From: Pseudomonas lurida
GTDB lineage: Bacteria; Pseudomonadota; Gammaproteobacteria; Pseudomonadales; Pseudomonadaceae
NCBI RefSeq assembly: GCF_002563895.1
Contig: NZ_PDJB01000001.1
Location: 851,501-915,500 of the forward strand
Direction of reading: 5' to 3'
DNA length: 64,000 nucleotides
Made by a program: the position numbers and the translations under genes. Within the stretch, counting starts at the first letter, position 1; the number at the start of each line of letters is the position of its first letter. The notes under the pieces are model-generated. The model saw nothing but the letters and a program-made list of their open reading frames with translations. It was not told the origin of the DNA and ran no database searches. Of this stretch, positions 24,134 through 34,834 are shown one piece after another.

Positions 24134-25057
24134 TTAATCCAACGAAATATGAAGGTGTTTCATTCGGTAGTAAAGTGTGCGTTTGGCCACGCCTAACTCG
24201 ACGGCCACACTGTCCACATTGTGTTCGTGCCGCTGCAGAGACTCTTCAATCAGCGTCTTTTCAATCTGTTGAAGGCGGCCCTTGAGGCCTATCTCGACCC
24301 CTTCATCCGGCATGGCCGGCCCACACAGCGGTGGCAGTCCCAGTACGCAGCGCTTGGCGGCCGAGCGCAATTCACGCACGTTACCCAGCCAGGAATAGCC
24401 AAGCAGCTGCAGCAGCAGCGTGCAGGGCGGTGACGGTGGTGGGCGTTTGAAACGCTCGGCCTCCTGCCTGAGCATGCTCAAGAATAAAGGGATAATGCGT
24501 TCACGGCGCTCACGCAGGGGCGCGAGCTGGATGGTGACCACATTCAGGCGGAAATAAAGATCGCGCCTGAACGTTCCTCGCTCGACCATTTTGTGCAGCA
24601 GCTGCTGGGCAGACGCTATAACGCGCATATCTACCGGGATGAAGCGGGTCGAACCCAAGCGCTCGACGCCACGGGCCTCCAGTACTCGCAGCAGCTTGGC
24701 CTGGAGCGAGAGCGGCAAGCTGTCGATTTCATCCAGGTACAAGGTGCCCAGGTGCGCGGCTTCGATGAAGCCTGCCCGAGATTGCACGGCGCCGGTGTAT
24801 GCGCCGCTGTTGACTCCAAACAGTTGACTCTCCGCCAGGGTCTCTGGAATGGCTGCGCAATTGACAGCGACCAGGTTGCCCCGTCGTCCTGATAGCCGAT
24901 GAATGCGTTGTGCCAAGGTATCTTTGCCGGTGCCGGTTTCTCCCAGCAACAGGATGTCAACGTTGAGGGGGGCAGTGCTGCTCAAGACATGTTCAATGTC
25001 AGCGTCTTCAATGAGTGAGGTGCTTGTTTCGTTTTCCATGTGGTCAAGCGCCGACAT
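24134..25057 (-). CDS. HrpR/HrpS-type NtrC-family sigma-54 activator
   Basis: A 307-residue enhancer-binding protein without a receiver domain. From the ATG at 25055-25057 (GGAG ten bases upstream; an upstream GTG at 25120 is less likely), Walker A is GETGTGKD at 39-46, the sigma-54 contact loop is GAYTGA at 85-90, Walker B is LYLDEID at 106-112. The C-terminus has a Fis-type helix-turn-helix (VDSVAVELGVAKRTLYYRMK). The length equals HrpR and HrpS of P. syringae, which act as a pair; only one is present here. It should activate the -24/-12 promoter of hrpL and be held back by HrpV. Confidence 0.93.
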   Translation of the reverse strand: MSALDHMENETSTSLIEDADIEHVLSSTAPLNVDILLLGETGTGKDTLAQRIHRLSGRRGNLVAVNCAAIPETLAESQLFGVNSGAYTGAVQSRAGFIEAAHLGTLYLDEIDSLPLSLQAKLLRVLEARGVERLGSTRFIPVDMRVIASAQQLLHKMVERGTFRRDLYFRLNVVTIQLAPLRERRERIIPLFLSMLRQEAERFKRPPPSPPCTLLLQLLGYSWLGNVRELRSAAKRCVLGLPPLCGPAMPDEGVEIGLKGRLQQIEKTLIEESLQRHEHNVDSVAVELGVAKRTLYYRMKHLHISLD

Positions 25058-25316
25058 CGGATGATTACTCCATACTCGCTCTTGCTTCACTGTCGAAAAG
25101 ACAACGTGCAGGCTCTGCACAATAGAGCGAATTTTATAACAGTTATCACCGGTCCTCAGGGTGATTAGTTGCCGAAGTCATGTGGGATAAGTTTGATAGT
25201 TTTCGGGTGCTGATTGTATTAAGTAGAGCGGTGCAGGGGAGAGTAGGCGGAGTCTGAAAACCGTTGATATTTAGACTGATCTGTTGTGTCAGAGTATTCG
25301 TAAAGTCGTCGCCCAC

Positions 25317-25345
25317 AAAAAAGCCGATGCAGTGCATCGGCTTTT
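25317..25345 (-). terminator. Bidirectional terminator after ychF
   Basis: AAGCCGATG/CATCGGCTT form a near-perfect palindrome (25321-25343) flanked by A-runs and T-runs on both sides, so it can stop transcription from either direction. It closes the ychF transcript. The stretch 25058-25316 holds the unidentified promoter of the activator gene and nothing else that I can support. Confidence 0.85.
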
Positions 25346-25373
25346 TATATTCGGCGTAAACCGCGGGTGGCGA

Positions 25374-26474
25374 TTACACGTTGAAACGGAAGTGCATCAC
25401 ATCGCCATCTTTAACGATGTATTCCTTGCCTTCCAGGCGCCATTTGCCCGCTTCCTTGGCACCGGCCTCGCCCTTGTACTGGATAAAGTCGTTGTAGGCG
25501 ATCACTTCGGCGCGGATAAAGCCTTTTTCGAAGTCAGTGTGGATCACACCGGCGGCCTGTGGTGCGGTGGCACCGACCTTGACGGTCCAGGCGCGGACTT
25601 CTTCAACACCAGCGGTGAAGTAGGTCTGCAGGTTGAGCATCTCGTAGCCGGCGCGGATTACGCGGTTCAGGCCAGGTTCTGTCAGGCCAAGGGCCTCGAG
25701 GAACATGTCCTTTTCCTCGCCGTCATCGAGTTCGGCGATTTCCGCTTCGATCTTGTTGCACACCGGAACAACGATGGCGCCTTCTTCGTCAGCGATGGCC
25801 TTGACCACGTCCAGCAGCGGGTTGTTCTCGAAACCGTCTTCAGCAACGTTGGCGATGTACATCACAGGCTTGGTGGTCAGCAGGTGGAAGCCTTTGATCA
25901 CGGCCTTCTCGTCAGCGCCCATGTTCTTCATCAGGCTGCGCGCAGGCTTGCCTTCGGTGAAGTGAGCGATCAGTTGCTCCAGCAGGCCTTTCTGGACCAC
26001 GGCATCCTTGTCGCCGCCCTTGGCGTTACGTGCAACTTTCTGCAGTTGCTTCTCGCAGCTGTCGAGGTCGGCGAAGATCAGTTCCAGGTCGATGATCTCG
26101 ATGTCGCGCTTAGGGTCAACGCTGTTGGAGACATGGATCACGTTCTCGTCTTCAAAGCAGCGGACCACGTGGGCGATGGCGTCGGTCTCGCGGATGTTGG
26201 CCAGGAACTTGTTGCCCAGGCCTTCACCTTTCGACGCGCCGGCTACCAGGCCTGCGATGTCGACGAATTCCATAGTGGTCGGCAGGATGCGCTTGGGGTT
26301 GACGATGGCCGCCAGAGCCTCCAGGCGCGGGTCGGGCATAGGCACGATACCGCTGTTGGGCTCGATGGTGCAGAAGGGGAAGTTCTCCGCTGCAATACCG
26401 GACTTGGTCAGGGCGTTGAACAGGGTGGATTTGCCGACGTTGGGCAGGCCGACGATGCCGCAATTGAATCCCAT
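25374..26474 (-). CDS. ychF: YchF/Obg-like ribosome-binding ATPase
   Basis: A 366-residue Obg-family protein, complete. G1 is GLPNVGKST near the N-terminus (residues 8-16); the effector and G3 regions ([38 protein letters not shown]) are those of YchF, and the C-terminal TGS domain ends in [15 protein letters not shown]. YchF hydrolyses ATP and modulates stress and translation responses. It follows pth by 21 bases on the same strand, the standard rplY-pth-ychF order of Pseudomonas, and is closed by a strong terminator. Confidence 0.97.
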   Translation of the reverse strand: MGFNCGIVGLPNVGKSTLFNALTKSGIAAENFPFCTIEPNSGIVPMPDPRLEALAAIVNPKRILPTTMEFVDIAGLVAGASKGEGLGNKFLANIRETDAIAHVVRCFEDENVIHVSNSVDPKRDIEIIDLELIFADLDSCEKQLQKVARNAKGGDKDAVVQKGLLEQLIAHFTEGKPARSLMKNMGADEKAVIKGFHLLTTKPVMYIANVAEDGFENNPLLDVVKAIADEEGAIVVPVCNKIEAEIAELDDGEEKDMFLEALGLTEPGLNRVIRAGYEMLNLQTYFTAGVEEVRAWTVKVGATAPQAAGVIHTDFEKGFIRAEVIAYNDFIQYKGEAGAKEAGKWRLEGKEYIVKDGDVMHFRFNV

Positions 26475-26495
26475 GGTGTTTCCCCTCGGTAAGAG

Positions 26496-27080
26496 TCAGG
26501 CCTTCTGGCTGTGCAGGTTTTTCATCGCGCGGTTCCATTCACCGGCGAAGATATCCGGCAGCACGCCGAGGGCAAAGTCGATGCTGGCATCGAGTTTTTC
26601 CTGTTCGGCGCGTGGCGCACGACCCAGGACGAAATTTGAAACCATACTGGCAACGCCTGGGTGGCCAATGCCGAGCCGCAGGCGGTAGAAATTATTCTGA
26701 TTACCCAACTGCGCGATAATGTCGCGCAGGCCGTTGTGCCCGCCATGCCCGCCGCCCAGCTTGAGCTTGGCAACACCGGGTGGCAGGTCCAGTTCGTCAT
26801 GGGCCACCAGGATTTCCTCGGGTTTGATCCGGAAGAAGCCCGCAAGCGCCGCGACAGCCTGGCCGCTGCGGTTCATGTAGGTGGTGGGAATCAGCAGACG
26901 AACATCCTGACCCTGGTGCGAGAAGCGCCCGGTCAGGCCAAAATATTTGCGATCGGCCACCAGGTTCACACCTTGGGCGTGGGCGATGCGCTCAACAAAA
27001 AGGGCCCCCGCGTTATGCCGGGTCTGTTCGTATTCGGCGCCTGGATTTCCCAGGCCAACGATCAGTTTAATGGCAGTCAC
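26496..27080 (-). CDS. pth: Peptidyl-tRNA hydrolase
   Basis: A 194-residue enzyme that frees tRNA from prematurely released peptidyl-tRNA. The start is a GTG (27078-27080) with AAGGAAGG upstream; it yields the typical N-terminus [20 protein letters not shown]. The catalytic histidine lies in the following RHNAG motif, and [13 protein letters not shown] and [12 protein letters not shown] are family signatures. The longer frame to 27149 has no ribosome site. It lies between rplY and ychF on the same strand. Confidence 0.96.
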   Translation of the reverse strand: MTAIKLIVGLGNPGAEYEQTRHNAGALFVERIAHAQGVNLVADRKYFGLTGRFSHQGQDVRLLIPTTYMNRSGQAVAALAGFFRIKPEEILVAHDELDLPPGVAKLKLGGGHGGHNGLRDIIAQLGNQNNFYRLRLGIGHPGVASMVSNFVLGRAPRAEQEKLDASIDFALGVLPDIFAGEWNRAMKNLHSQKA

Positions 27081-27247
27081 GACAGGGGCCCTTCCTTTGG
27101 AGTTGTGGATAACATCGCCAGACCTGAGTGCGGCGAAAGTGGACAACACTACATCATTTACTCAAGAGTAAACGTCGCGTTATCGCCCGCTTTCTCGCTA
27201 CGTTTCGGTCCGCGATGTTTCCTCAAGCTCCGGCAATACAGAGTGGA

Positions 27248-27847
27248 TTACTCTGCAGCGCCTTCTTCTTCAGCTTCTGGAGCAACGCGTGGAGCGTGAA
27301 CGTTGGCAACAGCTTTGTCATCACCGTGAGCCAGTGCGACAAATTCAACGCCTTTAGGGGCTTTGAGGTCGGACAGGTGAACGATCGCGCCGATTTCCAG
27401 AGCCGACAGGTCGACTTCGATGAACTCAGGCAGGTCTTTCGGCAGGCAGGTCACTTCGATTTCGTTCAGGACGTGCGAGATCTCGCCGCCTTTCTTGACC
27501 GGAGCTTCTTCACCCACAAAGTGCACAGGCACGATAGCGGTCAGTTTCTGGCCAGCTACAACGCGAACGAAGTCAGCGTGCATGATGAACTGCTTGGAAG
27601 GGTGACGCTGCATCGCTTTAACGATGACGTTCTGCTTGGCGCCGTCGACGTTCAGCTCGATAACGTGGCTGTAGGCAGCTTCGTTTTCGAACAGCTTGGC
27701 GATTTCCTTGGCCAGGATGGTCACGGATTCAGCAGGCTTGTTACCACCGTATACAACGGCTGGGATGTTGGCGGCGTGACGCAGGCGGCGGCTCGCACCT
27801 TTCCCCAGGTCAGTACGCGCTTGGGCGTTCAGAGTAAAGTCGTTCAT
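27248..27847 (-). CDS. rplY: 50S ribosomal protein L25 (Ctc form)
   Basis: A 199-residue L25 of the long, Ctc/TL5 type: the 5S-rRNA-binding domain ([40 protein letters not shown]) plus the C-terminal beta domain with [20 protein letters not shown]. The acidic tail EAEEEGAAE is typical. It binds 5S rRNA in the large subunit. It is downstream of prs across a strong terminator at 27911-27955, so it probably has its own promoter or is served by read-through. Confidence 0.96.
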   Translation of the reverse strand: MNDFTLNAQARTDLGKGASRRLRHAANIPAVVYGGNKPAESVTILAKEIAKLFENEAAYSHVIELNVDGAKQNVIVKAMQRHPSKQFIMHADFVRVVAGQKLTAIVPVHFVGEEAPVKKGGEISHVLNEIEVTCLPKDLPEFIEVDLSALEIGAIVHLSDLKAPKGVEFVALAHGDDKAVANVHAPRVAPEAEEEGAAE

Positions 27848-27910
27848 GTTGTATCTCCAAAATAGCCATCATCGAGCGGCGTTTGCGACCAGCGCCAGAC
27901 TCGACATGGG

Positions 27911-27955
27911 CAAAAAAGCCCCGCCCCAACAGAATGTCGGGGCGGGGCGCTTTTC
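27911..27955 (-). terminator. Terminator after prs
   Basis: GCCCCGCCCC (27918-27927) pairs with GGGGCGGGGC (27939-27948), an all-GC 10-bp stem, with AAAAAA on the left and TTTT on the right. It can act in both directions and separates prs from rplY. Confidence 0.85.
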
Positions 27956-27984
27956 GTCAGTGGGATGGACCGAAGGTTTGACCC

Positions 27985-28926
27985 TTAACGGAACATCGCG
28001 CTGATCGATTCTTCATTGCTGATACGGCGAACCGCCTCGGCAACAACCGGTGCGATATCCAGTTGACGGATACGCGAACAGGCTTGAGCAGCAGCGGACA
28101 ACGGGATGGTGTTGGTCACCACCAGTTCGTCCAGCATGGAATTCTCGATGTTCTCGATCGCTCGGCCAGACAGCACAGGGTGTGTGCAGTAGGCGAAGAC
28201 TTTAGCGGCACCGTGCTCTTTCAAGGCTTTCGCCGCATGGCACAGGGTGCCGGCGGTGTCGACCATGTCATCAACCAGAATACAGGTACGCCCTTCGACA
28301 TCACCGATGATATGCATCACTTCAGAGTGATTGGCTTTCTCACGGCGTTTGTCGATGATCCCGAGGTCCACGCCCAGGGATTTGGCAACAGCACGTGCAC
28401 GCACGACGCCGCCAATGTCCGGGGACACGATCATCAGGTTTTCAAAGCGCTGATCTTCGATGTCATCCACCAGTACAGGGGAGCCGTAGATGTTATCTAC
28501 TGGAATATCGAAGAACCCCTGGATTTGATCAGCGTGCAGGTCAACCGTGAGAACACGATCGATACCTACCACGGTCAGCATGTCAGCAACGACTTTCGCG
28601 CTGATAGCCACACGTGCAGAACGCGGACGGCGATCCTGACGGGCATAACCAAAGTAAGGGATTACAGCTGTGATTCGAGTCGCTGAGGAGCGGCGGAAGG
28701 CATCAGCCATCACGACGAGTTCCATCAGGTTATCGTTGGTCGGAGCGCAAGTCGGCTGAATAATGAAGACGTCTTTACCGCGGACGTTTTCATTGATCTC
28801 GGCTGTAATTTCGCCGTCGGAGAACTTACCGACAGAGATGTCACCGAGAGGGATATGCAGCTGACGTACGACACGTCGAGCCAGATCGGGGTTAGCGTTC
28901 CCCGTAAAGACCATCATCTTGGACAC
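27985..28926 (-). CDS. prs: Ribose-phosphate pyrophosphokinase
   Basis: A 313-residue PRPP synthetase, which makes 5-phosphoribosyl-1-diphosphate for nucleotide, His, Trp and NAD synthesis. The ATP loop [18 protein letters not shown] segment ([14 protein letters not shown]), the PRPP loop [10 protein letters not shown] and the flexible loop region [12 protein letters not shown] are intact. The start is a GTG (28924-28926) giving [20 protein letters not shown], as in other Pseudomonas. It follows ispE and tRNA-Gln on the same strand. Confidence 0.97.
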   Translation of the reverse strand: MSKMMVFTGNANPDLARRVVRQLHIPLGDISVGKFSDGEITAEINENVRGKDVFIIQPTCAPTNDNLMELVVMADAFRRSSATRITAVIPYFGYARQDRRPRSARVAISAKVVADMLTVVGIDRVLTVDLHADQIQGFFDIPVDNIYGSPVLVDDIEDQRFENLMIVSPDIGGVVRARAVAKSLGVDLGIIDKRREKANHSEVMHIIGDVEGRTCILVDDMVDTAGTLCHAAKALKEHGAAKVFAYCTHPVLSGRAIENIENSMLDELVVTNTIPLSAAAQACSRIRQLDIAPVVAEAVRRISNEESISAMFR

Positions 28927-28972
28927 GCGCAGTACCTAGAGGCTGAGGGTAACCTGGATGAGTATAGGAAAA

Positions 28973-29047
28973 TGGCAGGGGCGGCTGGATTCGAACCAAC
29001 GCATGGCAGGATCAAAACCTGCTGCCTTACCGCTTGGCGACGCCCCT
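28973..29047 (-). tRNA. tRNA-Gln (anticodon TTG)
   Basis: The minus strand folds as a tRNA: acceptor AGGGGCG/CGCCCCT with discriminator G and encoded CCA (28973-28975), D-arm GTCGCCAAGCGGTAAGGC, anticodon loop TTTTGAT (anticodon TTG, Gln) on a GCAGG/CCTGC stem, T-arm with GGTTCGAATCC. It lies between ispE and prs, the usual Pseudomonas location. Confidence 0.96.
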
Positions 29048-29083
29048 GTATCTGTTGCAACGAGTGCCTAACACTCGGTTCCT

Positions 29084-29935
29084 TTAGAGCAGACTTTGCA
29101 GCTTGCGATGCAACATCGAAACGTTGCTTCCTTTTGCTACAAACCCTGTAAGGGTCTCTGTAAGAAGGGCCGAGACTTTATCAGCTTCAGCTTTGCTTGG
29201 GAAGCCCCCAAACACACAACTTCCAGTTCCGGTTAATTTTGCTTCGGTAAATTTACCTAACAAATTCAAAGCGTTACGTACCTCTGGATAACGCCTTGCT
29301 ACAACCGGTAAGCAGTCATTTCGACTGTTTCCCTTGGGAACGGGGCGCACTTTAATGGGAGGAGAGTTACGTGTCAACAGTGGATCTGAAAAAATTTCTG
29401 CTGTACTTACAGATACTTGCGGAACAAGCACGACATACCACGGCTCTTCGGGGTATTCCGGGGTGAGTTTTTCGCCCACGCCCTCGGCGAAAGCCGCGTG
29501 CCCACGCACGAAAACCGGCACGTCCGCACCCAGCGTCAGGCCCAGCGCAGCCAGGCGATCGTGGTCCCAGCCCAGGTGCCACAAGTGGTTCAAGCCCAGC
29601 AAAGTCGTGGCGGCATTCGAGCTGCCGCCACCGATACCGCCGCCCATGGGCAGGATTTTATCGATCCAGATATCGATGCCGAGCGAGCAACCGGAGTGCT
29701 CCTGAAGTTTTCTCGCCGCCTTCACGATCAGGTTGCTGTCGTGAGGGACGCCTTCGAATTCGGTATGCAGCTTGATCACGCCATCGTCGCGCACGGCGAA
29801 GGTCAGTTCATCGCCGTAGTCGAGAAATTGAAACAGTGTCTGCAACTCGTGATAGCCGTCTTCACGACGCCCCAGAATGTGCAGCATCAGATTGAGTTTG
29901 GCCGGGGAGGGCAGGGTCAATGTTGGTGTGGACAC
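29084..29935 (-). CDS. ispE: 4-diphosphocytidyl-2-C-methyl-D-erythritol kinase
   Basis: A 283-residue GHMP kinase of the MEP isoprenoid pathway that phosphorylates CDP-ME. The ATP-binding GHMP motif [16 protein letters not shown] and the N-terminal block [20 protein letters not shown] are clear, and [17 protein letters not shown] marks the third motif. Length is normal. It is two bases from lolB (upstream) and is followed by tRNA-Gln and prs, probably as one transcript. Confidence 0.96.
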   Translation of the reverse strand: MSTPTLTLPSPAKLNLMLHILGRREDGYHELQTLFQFLDYGDELTFAVRDDGVIKLHTEFEGVPHDSNLIVKAARKLQEHSGCSLGIDIWIDKILPMGGGIGGGSSNAATTLLGLNHLWHLGWDHDRLAALGLTLGADVPVFVRGHAAFAEGVGEKLTPEYPEEPWYVVLVPQVSVSTAEIFSDPLLTRNSPPIKVRPVPKGNSRNDCLPVVARRYPEVRNALNLLGKFTEAKLTGTGSCVFGGFPSKAEADKVSALLTETLTGFVAKGSNVSMLHRKLQSLL

Positions 29936-29936
29936 G

Positions 29937-30554
29937 TTATTGCCCCAGCTTGCGCGGTTGCCAGTCCTTGATCACCAGCGTGACGTCAAGGTCGGGGCCA
30001 TGCAGCTTGATGCGTTCCGGCAGCCAGTAACCGCTTTGTTCCACGTAGCTCAAATACTCAACCTGCCAGCCGTCCTGCTCCAGGGTCGCCAGGCGGCTAT
30101 CGCCGTTCAGGCCCAGGCGGCTCTTGCTGTCAGGCGCGGGCAGGCCGCGCACCCACCAGACCAGATGGGACACCGGCAGTTTCCAGCCAATCTGCTCTTC
30201 CAGCAGGGCCTCTGGCGAGGTCGCTTCATAGCGGCCCTGGTTGGCCACTTCAAGGCTCACTTGCCCTGGGCGACCGGTCAGGCGGGCTGCGCCACGGCCC
30301 AGTGGGCCAGACAGGCGAATATCGTAGTAGTCCTGGCGTTGCAGCCAGAACAAGGTGCCGCTACCCGAGTCTTTCGGTGCGCGAACACCGACTTTGCCTT
30401 CGATCTGCCAGCCGTCGATGCTGCTGAGCTGATCCTTGTGTTGCTTCCATTGGGCCGGGTTGCCCTGGCCTTCAACGGATTCGCGGCTGCCTATGCCCGC
30501 GCAACCGGCGAGCAGGGCGATGAAACTGAAAACAACGAGGTGGCGCAAGAACAT
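29937..30554 (-). CDS. lolB: Outer-membrane lipoprotein localization factor LolB
   Basis: A 205-residue lipoprotein. The signal peptide ends in LLAGC (Cys18). The mature part has the LolB barrel pattern ([59 protein letters not shown]). LolB takes lipoproteins from LolA and inserts them in the outer membrane. It is directly followed by ispE on the same strand and preceded by the TPR lipoprotein gene four bases away, so the three are likely co-transcribed. Confidence 0.95.
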   Translation of the reverse strand: MFLRHLVVFSFIALLAGCAGIGSRESVEGQGNPAQWKQHKDQLSSIDGWQIEGKVGVRAPKDSGSGTLFWLQRQDYYDIRLSGPLGRGAARLTGRPGQVSLEVANQGRYEATSPEALLEEQIGWKLPVSHLVWWVRGLPAPDSKSRLGLNGDSRLATLEQDGWQVEYLSYVEQSGYWLPERIKLHGPDLDVTLVIKDWQPRKLGQ

Positions 30555-30558
30555 AAGC

Positions 30559-32283
30559 TTAAAGGGTCTCGGAGCCGGTCAGGCGTTTGATGGTGCCGCG
30601 CAAAATGGGGCTTTCGGGTTGTTCCTTGAGGAATTTTTCCCAGATCTGGCGTGCTTCGCGCTGCTTGCCATTGGCCCACAGCACTTCGCCCAGGTGGGCG
30701 GCGACTTCCTGGTCGGGGAAGCGCTCCAGTGCCTGGCGCAGCAAGCGTTCAGCCTCGTCCAGGTTGCCCAGGCGATAATTCACCCAGCCCAGGCTGTCGA
30801 GGACGGCCGGGTCTTCCGGATTGAGCTTGTGGGCTTGCTCGATCAGCACCTTGGCTTCGTCGTAGCGCGTCGTGCGGTCGGACAAGGTGTAGCCCAGGGC
30901 GTTGAGGGCCATGGCGTTGTCAGGGTCGCGCTTGATGATCAAGCGCAGGTCTTTTTCCATCTGCGCCAGGTCATTGCGTTTTTCCGCCTGCATGGCGCGG
31001 GTATACAGCAGGTTCAAATCGTCGGGGAATTGCAGCAGGGCCTGTTGCAGCAGTTTCCAGGCTCGCTCGCCCTGATTGTTGGCCGACAAGGTCTCGGCCT
31101 GGATCAGGTACAGCTGAATCGCATAGTCTGGTTCGGCATCCCGCGCAGCGGCCAGGCGTTTTTCCGCCTCGTCGGTACGGCCGTTGCTCATCAGGATATC
31201 GGCCTGGCGCAACTGGGCCGGCAGGTAGTCATTGCCGGGGCCCACCTGTGCGTATTCGAGCAGGGCAGCTTGCGGGTCGTTGCGTTCTTCGGCGATGCGA
31301 CCGAGGTTCAGGTGTGCCGAGTCCACATGGCTTTCACGCTGGATCAGCTCTTCGAGATACCCCTTGGCCTCGTCCCAGGCCTTGGCTTCCAGGCACACCA
31401 GCGCCAGGGAGTAGCGCAGCTCGTCGTCGTCCGGGTATTGCTGCACCAGGTTGGCGAACTGCACCTTGGCGTCTTCCATGCGGTCCTGTTCGACCAGCAT
31501 GCGTGCGTAGGTCAGGCGCAGGCGCTTGTCATCCGGGTACTTCTTGATGCTTTTTTCCAGCAGAGGAATGGCTTCCTTGCCGCGATTGAGGTTCTGCAGC
31601 AGGCGTGCGCGCAGCAGGATCGGGGCGATTTCGCCTTCTTCTGGCGGGTTCTGCTCCAGCAGCTTCAGCGCCGCGTCGGCTTCGTCGTCCTGTTGCAGCA
31701 ACAATGCCTTGCCGAAAATCAGCTGACTGTTCTTCGGGTGCTTTTGCAGCAGGCGGTCGAAACTGTTCATCAGCCCATTGCGGGTGTCCTGGTCGGTGTC
31801 GGCAGCCGACAGTGCGAGGAAGTCGAAGTGGGTATCGCCCTTGCCCTGCAGGACTTTCTCCATATAGACCATGGAGTCGTCATAGCGCCCGGCCCGTGCC
31901 AGTTGAATGGCCGCCGCCCGTTGTGCTTCCAGATCGTCCGGGGCGTTTTTTGCCCAGATCAGCGACGTGTCCAGCGCAGCCTGGTCAGCGCCCAGGTACT
32001 CGGCGATGCGAAAGGCTCGCTCGGAAATCCCTGGATCCTGGGTGTTGATCGCCTGGGTCACGTAGTTATCCAGCGCAATATCGAAGCGATTGCGTTGGCC
32101 GGCCAGCTCTGCGGTCAGCAGGCTGTACACCGTTTCTTCCGTGAACGAGGAGTAAACCTTGGGCTTTTCAGGGGCTGGGGTGCTGTCTTCCACCGGCGGG
32201 GTACCGTCCGGCGACACGGGTGCCATGGCCTGGCAGCCGCTGAGGAAGACTAAAGCAAGGAGCAACGCGGAAGATCTATTCAT
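30559..32283 (-). CDS. Tetratricopeptide-repeat lipoprotein
   Basis: A 574-residue protein with a lipobox (FLSGCQAM, Cys17) and about a dozen TPR-like helical repeats, the clearest near the C-terminus ([60 protein letters not shown]). TPR lipoproteins in this position upstream of lolB are conserved in Pseudomonas; the exact role is not settled, and an outer-membrane or cell-envelope scaffold is likely. It is divergent from hemA; the 182-base gap between them must hold both promoters. Confidence 0.85.
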   Translation of the reverse strand: MNRSSALLLALVFLSGCQAMAPVSPDGTPPVEDSTPAPEKPKVYSSFTEETVYSLLTAELAGQRNRFDIALDNYVTQAINTQDPGISERAFRIAEYLGADQAALDTSLIWAKNAPDDLEAQRAAAIQLARAGRYDDSMVYMEKVLQGKGDTHFDFLALSAADTDQDTRNGLMNSFDRLLQKHPKNSQLIFGKALLLQQDDEADAALKLLEQNPPEEGEIAPILLRARLLQNLNRGKEAIPLLEKSIKKYPDDKRLRLTYARMLVEQDRMEDAKVQFANLVQQYPDDDELRYSLALVCLEAKAWDEAKGYLEELIQRESHVDSAHLNLGRIAEERNDPQAALLEYAQVGPGNDYLPAQLRQADILMSNGRTDEAEKRLAAARDAEPDYAIQLYLIQAETLSANNQGERAWKLLQQALLQFPDDLNLLYTRAMQAEKRNDLAQMEKDLRLIIKRDPDNAMALNALGYTLSDRTTRYDEAKVLIEQAHKLNPEDPAVLDSLGWVNYRLGNLDEAERLLRQALERFPDQEVAAHLGEVLWANGKQREARQIWEKFLKEQPESPILRGTIKRLTGSETL

Positions 32284-32465
32284 ATAGGAAGAGGACGACT
32301 AACCTGCGGTCGGATCATCATGACACAAGCCTTCGGCCAAACATAACCGAGTCTCAATGGGTGCCTTTATAGACACAAGGCATTAGGACAATAGACGACG
32401 GTGGTTGTTCTGAATCTTTCGAAGTAGGACAATTGTCGGCTTCCCGACATCATCAGCGATATTGA

Positions 32466-33755
32466 ATGGCCTTCCTCGCACTCGGTATTAACCACAAGAC
32501 TGCCTCCGTAGACGTGCGCGAGCGCGTGGCGTTTACGCCAGAGCAGTTGGTTGAGGCCCTGCAGCAGCTCTGCCGGCTTACCGACAGTCGCGAAGCTGCG
32601 ATCCTTTCGACCTGCAATCGCAGCGAGCTTTATATAGAGCAGGAACATCTTTCGGCGGATGTCGTGCTGCGCTGGCTGGCCGATTACCACCATTTGAACC
32701 TCGACGACCTGCGCGCGAGCGCTTATGTGCACGAAGAGGATGCGGCAGTTCGTCACATGATGCGCGTGGCGGCGGGCCTCGATTCGCTGGTGTTGGGCGA
32801 ACCGCAGATCCTCGGCCAGATGAAGTCCGCCTACGCCGTGGCGCGTGAGGCCGGCACCGTCGGTCCGCTGCTGGGTCGCCTGTTCCAGGCCACGTTCAAT
32901 TCCGCCAAGCAGGTCCGCACCGACACCGCCATCGGCGAAAACCCGGTGTCCGTGGCGTTTGCCGCGGTCAGCCTGGCCAAACAGATTTTCAGTGACTTGC
33001 AACGCAGCCAGGCCTTGCTGATCGGCGCAGGCGAGACCATCACCCTGGTCGCCCGCCACCTGCATGACCTGGGGGTCAAGCGCATCGTGGTGGCCAACCG
33101 TACCCTGGAGCGCGCGAGCATCCTCGCCGAGCAGTTTGGCGCGCATGCTGTGCTGCTGTCGGACATCCCTGCCGAACTGGTGCGCAGCGATATCGTCATC
33201 AGCTCCACCGCCAGCCAGTTGCCGATCCTGGGCAAGGGCGCGGTCGAGAGCGCATTGAAGCTGCGCAAGCACAAACCCATCTTTATGGTGGACATCGCCG
33301 TTCCACGGGATATCGAGCCCGAAGTCGGCGAGTTGGACGACGTTTACCTCTATAGCGTCGACGATCTGCACGAAGTGGTGGCCGAGAACCTCAAGAGCCG
33401 CCAGGGCGCTGCCCAGGCCGCCGAGGAAATGGTCAGCACCGGCGCCGAAGATTTCATGGTGCGCCTGCGTGAGTTGGCAGCGGTGGACGTGCTCAAGGCG
33501 TATCGTCAGCAAGGCGAACGCCTGCGCGACGAGGAACTGATCAAGGCCCAGCGCTTACTGGCCAACGGCAGCAGCGCCGAAGAAGTGCTGATGCAACTGG
33601 CGCGTGGCCTCACCAACAAGTTGCTCCACGCACCCAGCGTACAATTGAAAAAGCTTACCGCCGAAGGCCGCCTTGATGCGCTGGCCATGGCCCAGGAACT
33701 CTTTGCCCTCGGTGAGGGCGCGTCAGATAGCTCTTCGGATAAAAAACCGCAATGA
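32466..33755 (+). CDS. hemA: Glutamyl-tRNA reductase
   Basis: A 429-residue enzyme that starts tetrapyrrole synthesis by reducing glutamyl-tRNA to glutamate semialdehyde. The N-terminal motif [18 protein letters not shown] and the active-site Cys in [11 protein letters not shown] are present, with the NADPH domain [20 protein letters not shown] and the dimerisation helix at the C-terminus. It is the first gene of hemA-prfA-prmC-moeB-murI; the prfA ATG overlaps its stop by four bases. Confidence 0.97.
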   Translation: MAFLALGINHKTASVDVRERVAFTPEQLVEALQQLCRLTDSREAAILSTCNRSELYIEQEHLSADVVLRWLADYHHLNLDDLRASAYVHEEDAAVRHMMRVAAGLDSLVLGEPQILGQMKSAYAVAREAGTVGPLLGRLFQATFNSAKQVRTDTAIGENPVSVAFAAVSLAKQIFSDLQRSQALLIGAGETITLVARHLHDLGVKRIVVANRTLERASILAEQFGAHAVLLSDIPAELVRSDIVISSTASQLPILGKGAVESALKLRKHKPIFMVDIAVPRDIEPEVGELDDVYLYSVDDLHEVVAENLKSRQGAAQAAEEMVSTGAEDFMVRLRELAAVDVLKAYRQQGERLRDEELIKAQRLLANGSSAEEVLMQLARGLTNKLLHAPSVQLKKLTAEGRLDALAMAQELFALGEGASDSSSDKKPQ

Positions 33756-34834
33756 AAGCGTCACTGCTCAATAAACTGGACGTGCTCCAGGACCGTTTCG
33801 AAGAACTGACCGCCTTGCTCGGCGATGGCGAGGTCATCTCCGATCAGGCCAAATTCCGTGCCTATTCCAAGGAATACGCCGAAGTTGAGCCGATTGTGGC
33901 CACCTACAAAAACCTGACCAAGGTGCAGGCCGACCTTGAAGGCGCCCAGGCGCTGCTCAAGGACAGCGACCCGGACATGCGCGAAATGGCCGTGGAAGAG
34001 GTCCGCGAGGCCAAGGAAAAACTGGCCGAACTGGAGGGCGACCTGCAGCGCATGTTGCTGCCCAAGGACCCCAATGACGGTCGCAATGTGTTCCTGGAAA
34101 TTCGTGCGGGCACTGGCGGTGACGAGGCGGCGATCTTCTCCGGCGACCTGTTCCGCATGTATTCGCGCTATGCCGAACGTCGCGGCTGGCGTGTCGAGAT
34201 CTTGTCCGAGAACGAAGGCGAGCACGGCGGCTATAAAGAAGTCATCGCGCGGGTTGAAGGCGACAACGTCTATGGCAAGCTCAAGTTCGAGTCCGGCGCA
34301 CACCGCGTACAGCGCGTGCCCGCAACCGAATCCCAGGGCCGTATCCACACCTCGGCGTGTACGGTCGCGGTGTTGCCGGAGCCGGATGAACAGGAAGCCA
34401 TCGAGATCAACCCGGCCGACTTGCGCGTCGACACCTACCGCTCGTCGGGCGCTGGTGGTCAACACGTCAACAAGACCGACTCGGCGATCCGTATCACCCA
34501 CTTGCCCTCGGGCATTGTGGTGGAGTGCCAGGAAGAGCGTTCCCAGCACAAGAACCGTGCGCGGGCCATGTCCTGGCTGTCGGCGAAGCTCAATGACCAG
34601 CAGACCAGCGCTGCCGCCAATGCGATTGCCAGCGAGCGCAAGTTGCTGGTGGGTTCGGGCGACCGTTCCGAGCGTATCCGTACCTATAATTTTGCCCAGG
34701 GCCGGGTCACCGACCATCGGGTGAACCTCACGCTTTACTCGCTGGACGAAATTCTCGCCGGTGGTGTTGACGCCGTGATCGAACCGTTGCTCGCCGAGTA
34801 CCAGGCCGATCAACTGGCGGCGATAGGGGAATAA
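33752..34834 (+). CDS. prfA: Peptide chain release factor 1
   Basis: A 360-residue class I release factor for UAA and UAG stops. The GGQ motif is in [18 protein letters not shown], the site methylated by PrmC, whose gene follows directly. The stop-codon-reading tripeptide segment lies in [18 protein letters not shown]. Full length. It overlaps hemA by four bases (ATGA) and abuts prmC with no gap, indicating coupled translation. Confidence 0.97.
   Translation: MKASLLNKLDVLQDRFEELTALLGDGEVISDQAKFRAYSKEYAEVEPIVATYKNLTKVQADLEGAQALLKDSDPDMREMAVEEVREAKEKLAELEGDLQRMLLPKDPNDGRNVFLEIRAGTGGDEAAIFSGDLFRMYSRYAERRGWRVEILSENEGEHGGYKEVIARVEGDNVYGKLKFESGAHRVQRVPATESQGRIHTSACTVAVLPEPDEQEAIEINPADLRVDTYRSSGAGGQHVNKTDSAIRITHLPSGIVVECQEERSQHKNRARAMSWLSAKLNDQQTSAAANAIASERKLLVGSGDRSERIRTYNFAQGRVTDHRVNLTLYSLDEILAGGVDAVIEPLLAEYQADQLAAIGE

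Noticed and set aside
30436..32253. A 605-codon frame antisense to the TPR lipoprotein
   Set aside because: Composition (Gln/Val/Leu-rich) and lack of start signals show a shadow frame; the opposite strand has a lipobox and TPR repeats.
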